Notes: generated by a model not told the origin, from the sequence alone. DNA of 22,414 bases from Clostridia bacterium (GCA_900759005.1 CAAEUQ010000003.1:1-22414); one strand, 5' to 3'; positions 8,142 to 16,025 are shown, numbered from the stretch's first letter. Translations and numbers: made by a program.

Positions 8142-8381
8142 TTGAATAAACAGCTTTTCAGCGCAAAGAGTATTCTCTGCATGGTTCTGGTTCTTCTCTA
8201 TGCCGCGGGCATGGTCTGTCTGATTCTGAATAAGGTCGAGCTTGGAATGCTTCTGTGGACGGTTTCGCTGCTCGGAAGCGCCGCGGTTCTGTATCATTTC
8301 AAGCGCAAGCGCGATCAGGCGGCGGAAGCCGAACGCCTGCGCCGCGCCGCCGAGGGCGAGCCGGAGGAGAATCGGAAATGA
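8142..8381 (+). CDS. Small two-helix membrane protein, TTG start
   Basis: The protein has 79 residues with two hydrophobic segments (about 11-29 and 34-52), followed by a basic and then highly charged C-terminal tail (KRKRDQAAEAERLRR...). It is probably a membrane hairpin with its tail in the cytoplasm. The TTG start is chosen because AAAAGGAG lies 9 bases upstream and no in-frame ATG precedes the first helix. The stop TGA overlaps the ATG of trmB (ATGA), so the two are translationally coupled. The family is not recognised. The link to tRNA modification may be only operon economy. Confidence 0.7.
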   Translation: MNKQLFSAKSILCMVLVLLYAAGMVCLILNKVELGMLLWTVSLLGSAAVLYHFKRKRDQAAEAERLRRAAEGEPEENRK

Positions 8382-9070
8382 GAATGAGGCGCAAGCCGTG
8401 GACGGAGCCGCTGATCGACGCGTGCCCGTTCTATATCGATCAGCCGGCGAAAATGCGCGGGCACTGGCGCGACGCGTTCCCTTCCGAAAAGCCGATGTTT
8501 CTCGAAATCGGCTGCGGCAAGGGCGTGGCGACGGTGAAAATGGCGCATGAGAATCCGGAGATCAATTTCATTGCGGTTGACGAAGTGCGCCATGTGCTTG
8601 CCGTTTCGATCAAAAACGCAATGGCGGAATACGGAAGCGATCCGGTGGACAATCTGCGTTTTACCGCAATCGACGCGACGCGGATTTTCGATACATTCGC
8701 GCCGGAGGACAAAATCGAGCGCATCATCATCAATTTTTGCAATCCGTGGAACGAAAAGGCAAAGCATCACAAGCGCAGGCTTACCCATCCGCGCCAGCTG
8801 ATGCAGTATCGCGAATTCCTCGCGCCCGGCGGACAGATTTACTTCAAAACCGACGATACCGCGCTGTTTACCGCGTCGAAGCGCTATCTTGCGCAGTTCG
8901 GATTCGATATTTCCTATCTGACCGACGATCTGCACGCGTCCGGCTTTCAGCCGAATTACGTCAGCGAGCACGAGGCGCTGTATTCGTCGCAGGGCGTGCC
9001 GATTCATTTCCTGATCGCCGATATGCGCGCGGATTTCGTGCCCGAGGTTCCGGCGGACGAGGTCGTCTGA
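8378..9070 (+). CDS. trmB: tRNA (guanine-N7)-methyltransferase TrmB
   Basis: The protein has 230 residues. It uses S-adenosylmethionine to methylate N7 of guanine 46 in the variable loop of tRNAs. The Rossmann methyltransferase motif I is FLEIGCGKG (41-49), followed by AVDEVRH at about 66-72. The family-specific block is IINFCNPWNEKAKHHKRRLTHP (about 117-138) and the late motif is YFKTDDTALF (155-164). Where many TrmB proteins have Asp-Pro-Trp, this one has Asn122-Pro-Trp; I suspect this variant is common in Clostridia, but could not check. The ATG at 8378 overlaps the upstream stop and has GGAGGAGA upstream. A longer open frame begins at 8255 but lacks TrmB-like sequence there. Confidence 0.92.
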   Translation: MRMRRKPWTEPLIDACPFYIDQPAKMRGHWRDAFPSEKPMFLEIGCGKGVATVKMAHENPEINFIAVDEVRHVLAVSIKNAMAEYGSDPVDNLRFTAIDATRIFDTFAPEDKIERIIINFCNPWNEKAKHHKRRLTHPRQLMQYREFLAPGGQIYFKTDDTALFTASKRYLAQFGFDISYLTDDLHASGFQPNYVSEHEALYSSQGVPIHFLIADMRADFVPEVPADEVV

Positions 9071-9076
9071 TTTCTA

Positions 9077-9105
9077 TTGATTTTCGCGGCGCGAACGTGT
9101 ATACT
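9077..9105 (+). promoter_or_regulatory. Promoter of the PHP-domain gene
   Basis: TTGATT (9077-9082), a 17-bp spacer and TATACT (9100-9105) begin 7 bases after the trmB stop codon. The predicted transcript start is near 9112, leaving a leader of about 30 bases with GAGGAGG before the ATG. Confidence 0.8.
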
Positions 9106-9142
9106 ATAGCCAGCCTGAAATCAGATGAGGAGGTTGCATTTT

Positions 9143-10042
9143 ATGCAGCAGCAAGCATTTACCGGCAAAAATCGTATGCTCAAGGGCGGACTGCACTGCC
9201 ACACGACCCGTTCGGACGGCAAGGGCACGCCCGAGGAAGTGATTGCGAAGCACGTTCAGAACGGCTATGATTTTCTCGCGCTGACCGATCACCGCAAGTA
9301 CAATCTGAAGAATTTCACCAACCTGCCGATCACGATCGTTCCCGGCGTGGAGATCGACCGCAATATCGCCGGCGCAGGCCGCGTGCATTGCTTCCATACG
9401 GTGTGTATCGGCCCCGTCGAGGGCAACGGATTTACGCAGGACGAGCCGTTTGAGCGCGGCGAAATCAAGGATCAATATGAATTCCAGCCGCTGCTCGACG
9501 AGGTTCACGCCAAAAACAACCTGACCATTTACTGTCACCCCGAATGGAGCGGCACGCCCGCGGCGGAATTCATGCGTCTGAAGGGCAATTTTGCGATGGA
9601 AGTCTGGAACAGCGGCTGCGCGATCGAAAACCATATGGACACGAACGCGGCGTACTGGGACGAGCTGCTGTTTGACGGTCAGCAGATTTACGGCGTTGCG
9701 ACCGACGACGGACATTCGATGGATCAGCATTGCAGGGGCTGGGTCATGGTCAATGCCGAAAACAATGTGCCCGCGATTCTCGATGCGCTGAAGAACGGCA
9801 GGTTCTATGCGTCTACGGGCCCGGAGATTTACGATTTCCGCGTGGAGGACGGCGTTGCAAAGATTGAATGCTCGCCCGTTCAAAGCGTTGAATTCATCAG
9901 CTGGCGGATGCCGACGCGCGTCGTGGACGGCGAAAAGCTCACGCAGGCGGAAGCAAAAATCCCCGAAGGACAAAGCTACATTCGCGCGAGCGTGATCGAT
10001 GCAAACGGTCGTCGCGCGTGGACGAATCCGATTTTCTTCTAA
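9143..10042 (+). CDS. PHP-domain metallohydrolase, CehA/McbA-like
   Basis: This 299-residue cytosolic protein contains the metal-binding signature of the PHP phosphoesterase family in order: LHCHTTRSDG (His18, His20, Asp25), ALTDH (Asp49, His50), PGVEI (Glu70), YCHPEW (His132) and ATDDGH (Asp188/Asp189, His191). These residues hold two or three metal ions that activate water for phosphate or ester hydrolysis. The closest annotation is the CehA/McbA metallohydrolase group; the natural substrate is unknown. The start at 9143 follows GAGGAGG at a normal distance; an in-frame ATG at 9125 lies before that site. It is flanked by its own promoter and terminator, so it is monocistronic. Confidence 0.88.
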   Translation: MQQQAFTGKNRMLKGGLHCHTTRSDGKGTPEEVIAKHVQNGYDFLALTDHRKYNLKNFTNLPITIVPGVEIDRNIAGAGRVHCFHTVCIGPVEGNGFTQDEPFERGEIKDQYEFQPLLDEVHAKNNLTIYCHPEWSGTPAAEFMRLKGNFAMEVWNSGCAIENHMDTNAAYWDELLFDGQQIYGVATDDGHSMDQHCRGWVMVNAENNVPAILDALKNGRFYASTGPEIYDFRVEDGVAKIECSPVQSVEFISWRMPTRVVDGEKLTQAEAKIPEGQSYIRASVIDANGRRAWTNPIFF

Positions 10043-10056
10043 AAAATCCAATGATG

Positions 10057-10095
10057 AAACCTCCGCATGAAATTCCATACGGAGGTTTGCTTTTA
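10057..10095 (+). terminator. Intrinsic terminator after the PHP-domain gene
   Basis: AAACCTCCG (10057-10065) pairs with CGGAGGTTT (10080-10088). The loop can add ATG/CAT beyond one mismatch. GC-TTTT follows. It begins 15 bases after the stop codon. Confidence 0.8.
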
Positions 10096-10141
10096 GATTC
10101 ATCGTATTGCCGCCTCGCTTGTCCGGATTAAGCGCCGGCTT

Positions 10142-10573
10142 TTACGTTCGGGCAACCCTTTTTACCGGCTGACCGGTGACATGGGCGAACGCATCGCGCA
10201 GGATGCGGCGGTCGCGCTCGTAGGTCAGGTATTCGTTTGCGCGGCTGACCGGAACCCAGAACGCCTCGGCGATCTCTTCCGGCTGCGGGGTCAGCTCTAC
10301 CTGATCGGTCGTGGCGGCAAAAATCACCACCAGCTTTTGCGTATCGGAGCGGATGTTGTATCGATTTTCGGCGCGGAAGCGCTTGTCGATCGTGACGTGC
10401 AGTCCGGTTTCCTCGAGCACCTCGCGCTCGGCGGTTCGGCTTTCCGTCTCGCCCGGCTCGACATGCCCCTTCGGGAAGGACACGTGCCTGCCCTTGACGT
10501 GGCGAATCAGCAGTATGTTCCAGCAATCGTCCTTGCGGAATACGACGGCGCCGCAGGATTTTTCGTACTTCAT
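10142..10573 (-). CDS. NUDIX hydrolase
   Basis: The protein has 143 residues. The Nudix box is complete at 36-58: G-x5-E-x7-REVLEETGL, with Glu54 and Glu55 in the metal-binding REUxEE motif. Such enzymes cleave a nucleoside diphosphate linked to another group. The short length and the opening (SCGAVVFRKDD, then LLIRHVKGRHVSFPKGH) resemble the bacterial diadenosine tetraphosphate hydrolase/MutT-like group, but the substrate cannot be read from the sequence. GGAGGAAG precedes the start. It follows the Mrp gene by 13 bases and is surely in the same transcript. No strong terminator was seen after it. Confidence 0.88.
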   Translation of the reverse strand: MKYEKSCGAVVFRKDDCWNILLIRHVKGRHVSFPKGHVEPGETESRTAEREVLEETGLHVTIDKRFRAENRYNIRSDTQKLVVIFAATTDQVELTPQPEEIAEAFWVPVSRANEYLTYERDRRILRDAFAHVTGQPVKRVART

Positions 10574-10586
10574 CGGCTTCCTCCGA

Positions 10587-11411
10587 TTAAAGCAGATTGG
10601 CGAGCGCGTCCGCTAAGCCGTTCAGCCATTCGCCGTCGAAGGTTTCGATCATGCCGGCGTCGCACGCAGCGGCAAGGGCGGGGTTGATCGGCATCCGCGC
10701 GGCGATCGGAATACTGTTGTGCGCGGCGATTTCCTCCAAATGACTTTGCCCAAAGATGAAATGCTTTTTGCCGCATTCATCGCAGATGAAATAGCTCATG
10801 TTTTCGACGATGCCGAGCACGGGCACATTCATCATTTTCGCCATATTGACCGCCTTTTCAACGATCATGCCGACGAGCTCCTGCGGGGAGGTTACGATGA
10901 TGACGCCGTCAACCGGCAGCGACTGGAACACCGTCAGCGGAACGTCGCCCGTTCCCGGCGGCATATCGACGAACATGAAATCCACGTCGCCCCACATCAC
11001 GTCCGACCAGAACTGCTTGACCGTTCCGGCAATGACCGGACCGCGCCAGACGACCGGATCCGTCTCGTTTTCAAGCAGCAGGTTCAGGGAAACCATCTTT
11101 ACGCCCGTTACGCTCGCGGCGGGAATGATGCCGCCGTCCGTCGCGGAAAGCATTCCGTGAACGCCGAAGGCTTTCGGGATCGACGGGCCGGTTACGTCCG
11201 CGTCCAGAATTGCGGTGGAAAATCCGCGGCGGCGCATCAGAACCGCCATCAGCGACGCGACCATCGATTTGCCGACGCCGCCCTTGCCGGAAACGACGCC
11301 GATGACCTTTTTCACATGGCTTTCAGGATTGCTTTTCGCGGAGAAATCCGCCTTGCGGCTGGAGCAGTCCGCGCCGCAGGAATTGCAATCGTGGGTACAG
11401 TTTTCACTCAT
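10587..11411 (-). CDS. mrp: Mrp/NBP35 family P-loop ATPase, iron-sulfur carrier
   Basis: The protein has 274 residues. It belongs to the Mrp/ApbC/NBP35 ATPases, which hold a transient [4Fe-4S] cluster and pass it to target proteins. The N-terminus has four cysteines (5, 9, 12, 16; C-x3-C-x2-C-x3-C), as in NBP35-type members. The deviant Walker A SGKGGVGKS is at 41-49. DADVTGPSIP (70-79), DMPPGTGD (149-156) and the C-terminal CDEC (Cys210, Cys213) that binds the bridging cluster are all present. GAGGAAAA precedes the ATG and a promoter lies at 11449-11477. It leads a two-gene operon with the NUDIX gene and diverges from the Cys-rich DUF2284 protein, a possible client. Confidence 0.92.
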   Translation of the reverse strand: MSENCTHDCNSCGADCSSRKADFSAKSNPESHVKKVIGVVSGKGGVGKSMVASLMAVLMRRRGFSTAILDADVTGPSIPKAFGVHGMLSATDGGIIPAASVTGVKMVSLNLLLENETDPVVWRGPVIAGTVKQFWSDVMWGDVDFMFVDMPPGTGDVPLTVFQSLPVDGVIIVTSPQELVGMIVEKAVNMAKMMNVPVLGIVENMSYFICDECGKKHFIFGQSHLEEIAAHNSIPIAARMPINPALAAACDAGMIETFDGEWLNGLADALANLL

Positions 11412-11448
11412 TTTTCCTCAACTCCGAAAAAAACTTATTGTTGAATTT

Positions 11449-11477
11449 ATGATAGCGCAATCGAGCGGATTCGTCAA
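11449..11477 (-). promoter_or_regulatory. Promoter of the mrp-NUDIX operon
   Basis: On the minus strand, TTGACG (11477-11472), a 17-bp spacer and TATCAT (11454-11449) are followed by a leader of about 30 bases. It diverges from the promoter at 11510-11538 with 32 bases between the two -35 boxes. Confidence 0.8.
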
Positions 11478-11509
11478 GGCGATACGGGTTTATTTTTGGC
11501 ATATCCCGT

Positions 11510-11538
11510 TTGCAAAGACGTACGAATCGTGGTATAGT
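11510..11538 (+). promoter_or_regulatory. Promoter of the DUF2284-MazG operon
   Basis: TTGCAA (11510-11515), a 17-bp spacer and TATAGT (11533-11538) are present. The predicted start of transcription (about 11545) falls within the ribosome binding site GGGAGG (11544-11549), so the leader would be only about 12 bases. Confidence 0.75.
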
Positions 11539-11556
11539 AACATGGGAGGCGGGAAT

Positions 11557-12105
11557 ATGCGCTTGAAAATGATGAATCAGGTAATTCCGGTCGAAAAGGT
11601 GCTGGCGGAATACGTGGACGCGCCGAAATTTCTGAAGGCGTGCTCCGAATGCCCGAATTATGGGAAAATCGCGTCGTGTCCGCCGTATGATTTCGATGTG
11701 ATCGATTATTGGAGGCAGTTTAAGAACTTTCACATCGCGGCTGTGCAGGGATTCGTTCCGGATGAGCTGCGCGAAAGGGCGTTTTCCGCGGACGAGCTGA
11801 ACGCAAAGACGCGCGAGATTTTCAAATCCATGCGCGATTCTCTGGATGGGAAGCTCGAACAGGCGGAGCGCGAAACGCCGGACAGCCGAATGCTCTCGGC
11901 GGGCAAATGCGTTCGCTGCGCGGATTGCACGTGCGCGCGCGGGCTGCCGTGCCGGTTTCCGGAGCTGATTCGCTATTCCGTTGAATCGCTCGGCGGCGAT
12001 GTGGTAAAGCTCCTGCGCGACGAGTTCCGTGTGGACATTCTCTGGGCGCAGAACGGGCGATTGCCGGAATATTTCATGCTCGTCGGCGGACTTTTGACGA
12101 AATAG
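11557..12105 (+). CDS. DUF2284 family metal-binding protein
   Basis: This 182-residue cytosolic protein of the DUF2284 family ('predicted metal-binding') has two cysteine groups. At the N-terminus these are Cys29 and Cys32 (ACSECPNYG) and Cys41 (ASCPPYDFD). Towards the C-terminus they are Cys118, Cys121, Cys124, Cys126 and Cys132 (KCVRCADCTCARGLPCRFP), a ferredoxin-like run. An iron-sulfur or other metal site is likely; the function is unknown. GGGAGG is 7 bases before the ATG at 11557; a frame open further upstream (in-frame ATG 11542) has no site of its own. The gene runs into a MazG-like gene 12 bases later and diverges from the Fe-S carrier mrp. Confidence 0.85.
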   Translation: MRLKMMNQVIPVEKVLAEYVDAPKFLKACSECPNYGKIASCPPYDFDVIDYWRQFKNFHIAAVQGFVPDELRERAFSADELNAKTREIFKSMRDSLDGKLEQAERETPDSRMLSAGKCVRCADCTCARGLPCRFPELIRYSVESLGGDVVKLLRDEFRVDILWAQNGRLPEYFMLVGGLLTK

Positions 12106-12117
12106 GGGGAGACGCGC

Positions 12118-12474
12118 ATGGATCTGAAGATTTCGGAAATGCTGGATATGCAGCGCGAATTGCAGGAGAAATACCTCGAAAAATGGGGCGGAACGCCGCC
12201 GGAAAAGGGTGCGAATCAGCTCCTCTGGGGCGTCGGTGAAATCGGCGAGGTGATCGACATCATCAAGAAGCGGGGCGCGGACGAAATCATGCGCGATCCC
12301 GTGACGCGCGCGCATTTCGTGGAGGAAATGAGCGACGTATTCATGTACCTGTGCGATGTGATGCTCTGCTACGGGATCACCGCCGAGGAATATTCCGAGA
12401 CGCACGCGCAAAAGCACGCCCACAATATGAAGCGCGATTACGTTTCCGAGAATCGCCGTCTGTTCGACAAATGA
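12118..12474 (+). CDS. MazG-like nucleotide pyrophosphohydrolase family protein
   Basis: This 118-residue all-alpha protein has the magnesium-binding motif of the MazG/dUTPase-like superfamily: E-x2-E at Glu41/Glu44 (GEIGEVIDIIKK), and E-x2-D at Glu70/Asp73 (EEMSDVFMYLCD), 25 residues further on. Members hydrolyse nucleoside triphosphates to monophosphate and pyrophosphate, usually as a dimer or tetramer in house-cleaning roles. The substrate here is not determined. GGGGGAG precedes the ATG, 12 bases after the DUF2284 stop, so it is co-transcribed. A strong hairpin begins 3 bases after its stop. Confidence 0.85.
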   Translation: MDLKISEMLDMQRELQEKYLEKWGGTPPEKGANQLLWGVGEIGEVIDIIKKRGADEIMRDPVTRAHFVEEMSDVFMYLCDVMLCYGITAEEYSETHAQKHAHNMKRDYVSENRRLFDK

Positions 12475-12477
12475 ACG

Positions 12478-12515
12478 ATCGCCCGAAGGATCGACGCCTT
12501 CGGGCGATTGCTTTT
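12478..12515. terminator. Shared convergent terminator
   Basis: ATCGCCCGAAGG (12478-12489) pairs perfectly with CCTTCGGGCGAT (12497-12508) around a 7-base loop. On the plus strand TGC-TTTT follows. The stop of the MazG-like gene (12474) and the stop of the M16 gene (12516-12514) lie immediately on either side, so one hairpin ends both transcripts. Confidence 0.85.
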
Positions 12516-13767
12516 ACAGGGAAATCTTTTTTGCGATGCTTTCGGCGTTTTTGCCGACCAGCGCTGCGGAATGCGGCGCGGACAGGATTTCGTGCATCAG
12601 TGCGTTCGTGGAATCAAAGTCGATCGCGTTCACGCGGTCGATTACTTCGGTTTCCGTGCGCGTATTGCCCAGCAGCAAAAGCCGCCTTCCGAGCGACTGC
12701 ATTCGCGCGCTCGTGGATTCAAGACCCAGAATATAGCCCGCCTTCAGCTGTTCGCGCGCCATCATGAATTCGTCGCGCGTCATGCCCTCGCTTGCCAGCT
12801 TTTTCGCTTCGCCGAGCAGCAGACCGTAGACCTCCTCCGCCGCGTCCGGATTTGTGCCGGCATAGACGGAGAGCATTCCGGAATCGGTATAGGCGTTCGG
12901 ATAGCTGTACACCGTGTACGCAGCGCCGCGCTCTTCGCGGATTTTCTGGAACAGCCGCGAGGACATTGCGCCGCCGAATACGGAATTGAAAAGCGACAGC
13001 TCATAGCTCCTTTCGTCGCCGATCGGGAGCGCCGGAAAGCCTAAGCAAATGTGAATCTGCTCGATATCCTTTTCCTTCGTCAGCAGCGTGACCGGAACGG
13101 GGTTCGTCGTGCAGGCGCGAGATTCAAACGCGTCCGGCGACCATTTGTCCAGCAGTTTTTCGGCAAGCGCGACGACCGCATTCCAATCGTAATTGCCGGC
13201 GAGCGCGAGCACGGTGTTCTGCGGGCGATACATCTTTTTCCAATAGGCGCGCAGATCTTCGGACGAATACGCTGCGATTTTTTCTTCCGTTCCCAGAATC
13301 GGGCGCGCAACGGGCTGGTCGCCGTAGTTCGCCAGCATCAGAAGCTCGTGAACGGAATCCTCCGGATCGTCCGCGGACATATTGATTTCCTCGATCACGA
13401 CGCCCTTTTCCTTTTCAAGCTCCGCGGGGTCGAAAATCGGCGCGGTCACGAGGTCGCTCAGCACATCCATCGCCAGCGGCAGATGCTCGTCGACCACCTT
13501 CGCATAAAAGCAGGTGCATTCCTTCGAGGTGAATGCGTTCAGCTGACCGCCGACCTTGTCCATTTCCTCGGCAATCTGGCGCGTGGTGCGCTTTTCAGTG
13601 CCCTTGAACACCATGTGCTCCAGAAAATGGCTCAGTCCCGCTTCGTCGGGCGTTTCATACTGCGAGCCGGAGCCGACCCAGAACCCGACGGAAACCGAAC
13701 GAAAGTGCGGAATGCGTTCGCCAATGATGCGCAGACCGTTTTTCAGCGTAATCTGATCAAAATTCAT
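12514..13767 (-). CDS. M16 family zinc metallopeptidase (YmxG/MlpA-like)
   Basis: The protein has 417 residues. It has the inverted zinc motif of M16 peptidases, H-x2-E-H, at His47-Glu50-His51 (SHFLEHMVFKGT), with the third ligand Glu127 in EKEKGVVIEEI, 76 residues on. The N-terminal domain is followed by the usual second M16 domain (LGRRLLLLGNTRTETEVIDRVNAI). It is cytosolic by sequence. Its place just after pnp matches the Bacillus order pnpA-ylxY-mlpA (ymxG), though the polysaccharide deacetylase ylxY is absent. MlpA has been linked to control of secreted protease expression in B. subtilis; whether that holds here is unknown. AAGGAG precedes the ATG. Confidence 0.9.
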   Translation of the reverse strand: MNFDQITLKNGLRIIGERIPHFRSVSVGFWVGSGSQYETPDEAGLSHFLEHMVFKGTEKRTTRQIAEEMDKVGGQLNAFTSKECTCFYAKVVDEHLPLAMDVLSDLVTAPIFDPAELEKEKGVVIEEINMSADDPEDSVHELLMLANYGDQPVARPILGTEEKIAAYSSEDLRAYWKKMYRPQNTVLALAGNYDWNAVVALAEKLLDKWSPDAFESRACTTNPVPVTLLTKEKDIEQIHICLGFPALPIGDERSYELSLFNSVFGGAMSSRLFQKIREERGAAYTVYSYPNAYTDSGMLSVYAGTNPDAAEEVYGLLLGEAKKLASEGMTRDEFMMAREQLKAGYILGLESTSARMQSLGRRLLLLGNTRTETEVIDRVNAIDFDSTNALMHEILSAPHSAALVGKNAESIAKKISL

Positions 13768-13785
13768 AGCTGCTCCTTAAATATG

Positions 13786-13816
13786 CGAAATGGACATACC
13801 CAGTATGCCCATTTCG
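13786..13816. other. Long hairpin between pnp and the M16 gene
   Basis: CGAAATGG-A-CATAC (13786-13799) pairs with GTATG-C-CCATTTCG (13803-13816): 13 pairs, one mismatch and a 3-base loop. On the coding (minus) strand it lacks a T run and sits 19 bases before the M16 start, so it may be an mRNA-processing or stabilising structure. On the plus strand TTTTGCGTTTT follows. Confidence 0.7.
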
Positions 13817-13835
13817 TTTTGCGTTTTATTCAGAA

Positions 13836-16025
13836 TCAGTCGCGTCTCGGGGGACGGCCGCCTCTGCGATCGCGATCACCGCGTCCGCCGCGGTCGCCGT
13901 CTCTTCTCGGCGGACGACGCACGGGCATGGTTTCGTCATCGTAAACGATGTCGGTACGCAGCAGGTTCGCGCGGCCGCGATCGTCGATTTCCGCGATCTT
14001 GACCGGAATCTCATCGCCGATGTTCATGACGTCTTCAATCTTTTCAACGCGCTTGTTGTCCATCTTGGAGATGTGCAGCATACCGTCCTTGCCGGGCGCA
14101 TACTCGAGGAACGCGCCGACATTCGGGAGAATGCGAACGACCTTGCCGACAAATTCATAGCCGACCGTGGGCTCAAGCACGATGCCCTCGATGATCTGGC
14201 GCGCGCGCTTCGCCGCTTCCGCGTCTTCCGTCGCGATATAAACGCTGCCGTCGTCCTCAATATCGATCTTCACGCCGGTATCCTCGATGATCTTGTTGAT
14301 CGTCTTGCCGCGCGGACCGACGACCTCGCCGATCTTCTCGGGATTGATCGTGAAGGAAACGATCTTCGGCGCGTACTTGGACAGGTGCTCGCGCGGCGCG
14401 GGCAGCACTTCGAGCATTTTGCCCAGAATGTGCATGCGACCGTCATATGCCTGCGCCAGCGCCTGACGCAGAATTGCCTCGTCGATGCCCTTGATCTTGA
14501 TGTCCATCTGAATCGCGGTAATGCCCTGAGACGTGCCGGCGACCTTGAAGTCCATGTCGCCCAGGAAGTCTTCCAGACCCTGAATGTCGGTCAGCACCGC
14601 GACCTTGCCGGTGTTTTCAACGTCCTTGATCAGACCCATCGCAACGCCGGCGACCGGGCGCTTGATCGGAACGCCCGCGTCCATCAGCGCGAGCGTCGAG
14701 CCGCAGACGGAAGCCTGAGACGTCGAGCCGTTCGAGCTCATGACCTCGGAAACGAGGCGCAGGCAATAGGGGAATTCCTCGACCGACGGAATCATCGGCT
14801 CAAGCGCGCGCTCCGCCAGAGCGCCGTGACCGATTTCGCGGCGGCCGGGGCTGCGGACAGGCTTGGCTTCGCCGGTGGAATAGCCGGGGAAGTTGTAATG
14901 GTGCATATAGCGCTTGCTGTCCTCGGTGCCGATGCCGTCGATGATCTGCTTTTCGGACATCGGAGCGAGCGTCGCGACGGTCATGACCTGCGTCTGACCG
15001 CGGGTGAATACGCCGGAGCCGTGCGGACGGGGCAGCACGCCGACTTCGCACCAGATCGGGCGAACCTCGGTGAGCTTTCTGCCGTCGGGACGAATGCCCT
15101 TATCGATGATGTGGCGGCGCATGACTTCCTTTTCAACGGCGTACAGCGCGTCGCCCACTTCAACCTCGCGACCCTCGAACTGCTCCGCGAAATGCTCGGC
15201 GACCTCCGCCTTGACCTGCTCTTCGCGCGCATTGCGCTCGGAACGCTCGAAGGTTTCGAACATCCATTCAACCTTATTAAGCGCGTATTCGCGAACGGCG
15301 GTCTTTACGTCGTCGCCCGGCAGCTGCAGCGGGAATTCCTTCTTGGGCTTGCCGATTTCGGAAACGATATTGGAAATGAACGCGACGATTTTTTTGATTT
15401 CCTCGTGCGCGAACAGGATGCCGCCCAGCATGACCTCTTCGGAAACTTCCTTCGCGCCCGCTTCGACCATCAGCACCGCTTCGCTCGTGCCGGCGACGGT
15501 CAGGTTCATCAGGGAAACCGCGCGCTGCGCGACGGTGGGGTTGACGACGTATTCGCCGTCGACATAGCCGATATTGACCGCGCCGATCGGGCCTGCCCAC
15601 GGGATTTCGGAGATCGCCAGCGCGGCGGACGCGCCGATCATCGCCGGAATGTCCGGAATGTTGTCCTGATCTACGCTCATTACGGTCGCGACCACGGCGA
15701 CGTCGTGGCGCATTCCCTTCGGGAACAGCGGGCGCAGCGGACGGTCGATCAGACGGGAAGTAAGGATCGCCTTTTCGGCGGGACGACCTTCGCGGCGATT
15801 CCAGGAGCCCGGAATGCGGCCGACGGAATACAGCTTTTCTTCAAAATCCACGCTCAGCGGGAAAAAGTCGATGCCCGGGCGCGGCGTTTCGGCGACGGTG
15901 GCGTTGACCAGAACGCAGGTATCGCCGTAACGGACGAAAGTGGAACCGCTGGCCTGTTCTGCGTACTTGCCGAATTCCAGCGTAAGCGGGCGACCGCCCA
16001 GCTCCATGGTATAGCTCTTGAACAT
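13836..16025 (-). CDS. pnp: Polyribonucleotide nucleotidyltransferase (PNPase)
   Basis: The protein has 729 residues. It degrades RNA from the 3' end by phosphorolysis and can polymerise nucleotides. Order of domains: RNase PH-like 1 (about 10-145), helical linker (about 240-310), catalytic RNase PH-like 2 (about 315-545), KH (about 555-615, GPRG loop 570-573) and S1 (about 622-693). Catalytic Asp486 and Asp492 (LEDFLGDMDFK) and the phosphate-site block SNGSTSQASVCGS (431-443) are present. After S1 comes an unusual tail of about 30 residues, almost only Arg, Gly, Asp and Pro, probably an extra RNA contact. AAGGAGG precedes the ATG. It follows rpsO in the same direction, with a structured leader. 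Confidence 0.97.
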   Translation of the reverse strand: MFKSYTMELGGRPLTLEFGKYAEQASGSTFVRYGDTCVLVNATVAETPRPGIDFFPLSVDFEEKLYSVGRIPGSWNRREGRPAEKAILTSRLIDRPLRPLFPKGMRHDVAVVATVMSVDQDNIPDIPAMIGASAALAISEIPWAGPIGAVNIGYVDGEYVVNPTVAQRAVSLMNLTVAGTSEAVLMVEAGAKEVSEEVMLGGILFAHEEIKKIVAFISNIVSEIGKPKKEFPLQLPGDDVKTAVREYALNKVEWMFETFERSERNAREEQVKAEVAEHFAEQFEGREVEVGDALYAVEKEVMRRHIIDKGIRPDGRKLTEVRPIWCEVGVLPRPHGSGVFTRGQTQVMTVATLAPMSEKQIIDGIGTEDSKRYMHHYNFPGYSTGEAKPVRSPGRREIGHGALAERALEPMIPSVEEFPYCLRLVSEVMSSNGSTSQASVCGSTLALMDAGVPIKRPVAGVAMGLIKDVENTGKVAVLTDIQGLEDFLGDMDFKVAGTSQGITAIQMDIKIKGIDEAILRQALAQAYDGRMHILGKMLEVLPAPREHLSKYAPKIVSFTINPEKIGEVVGPRGKTINKIIEDTGVKIDIEDDGSVYIATEDAEAAKRARQIIEGIVLEPTVGYEFVGKVVRILPNVGAFLEYAPGKDGMLHISKMDNKRVEKIEDVMNIGDEIPVKIAEIDDRGRANLLRTDIVYDDETMPVRRPPRRDGDRGGRGDRDRRGGRPPRRD

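Noticed and set aside
9143..10042. Histidinol phosphatase or DNA polymerase PHP assignment
   Set aside because: Only the PHP core is present; no polymerase domains and no his genes nearby, so a specific name is not justified.
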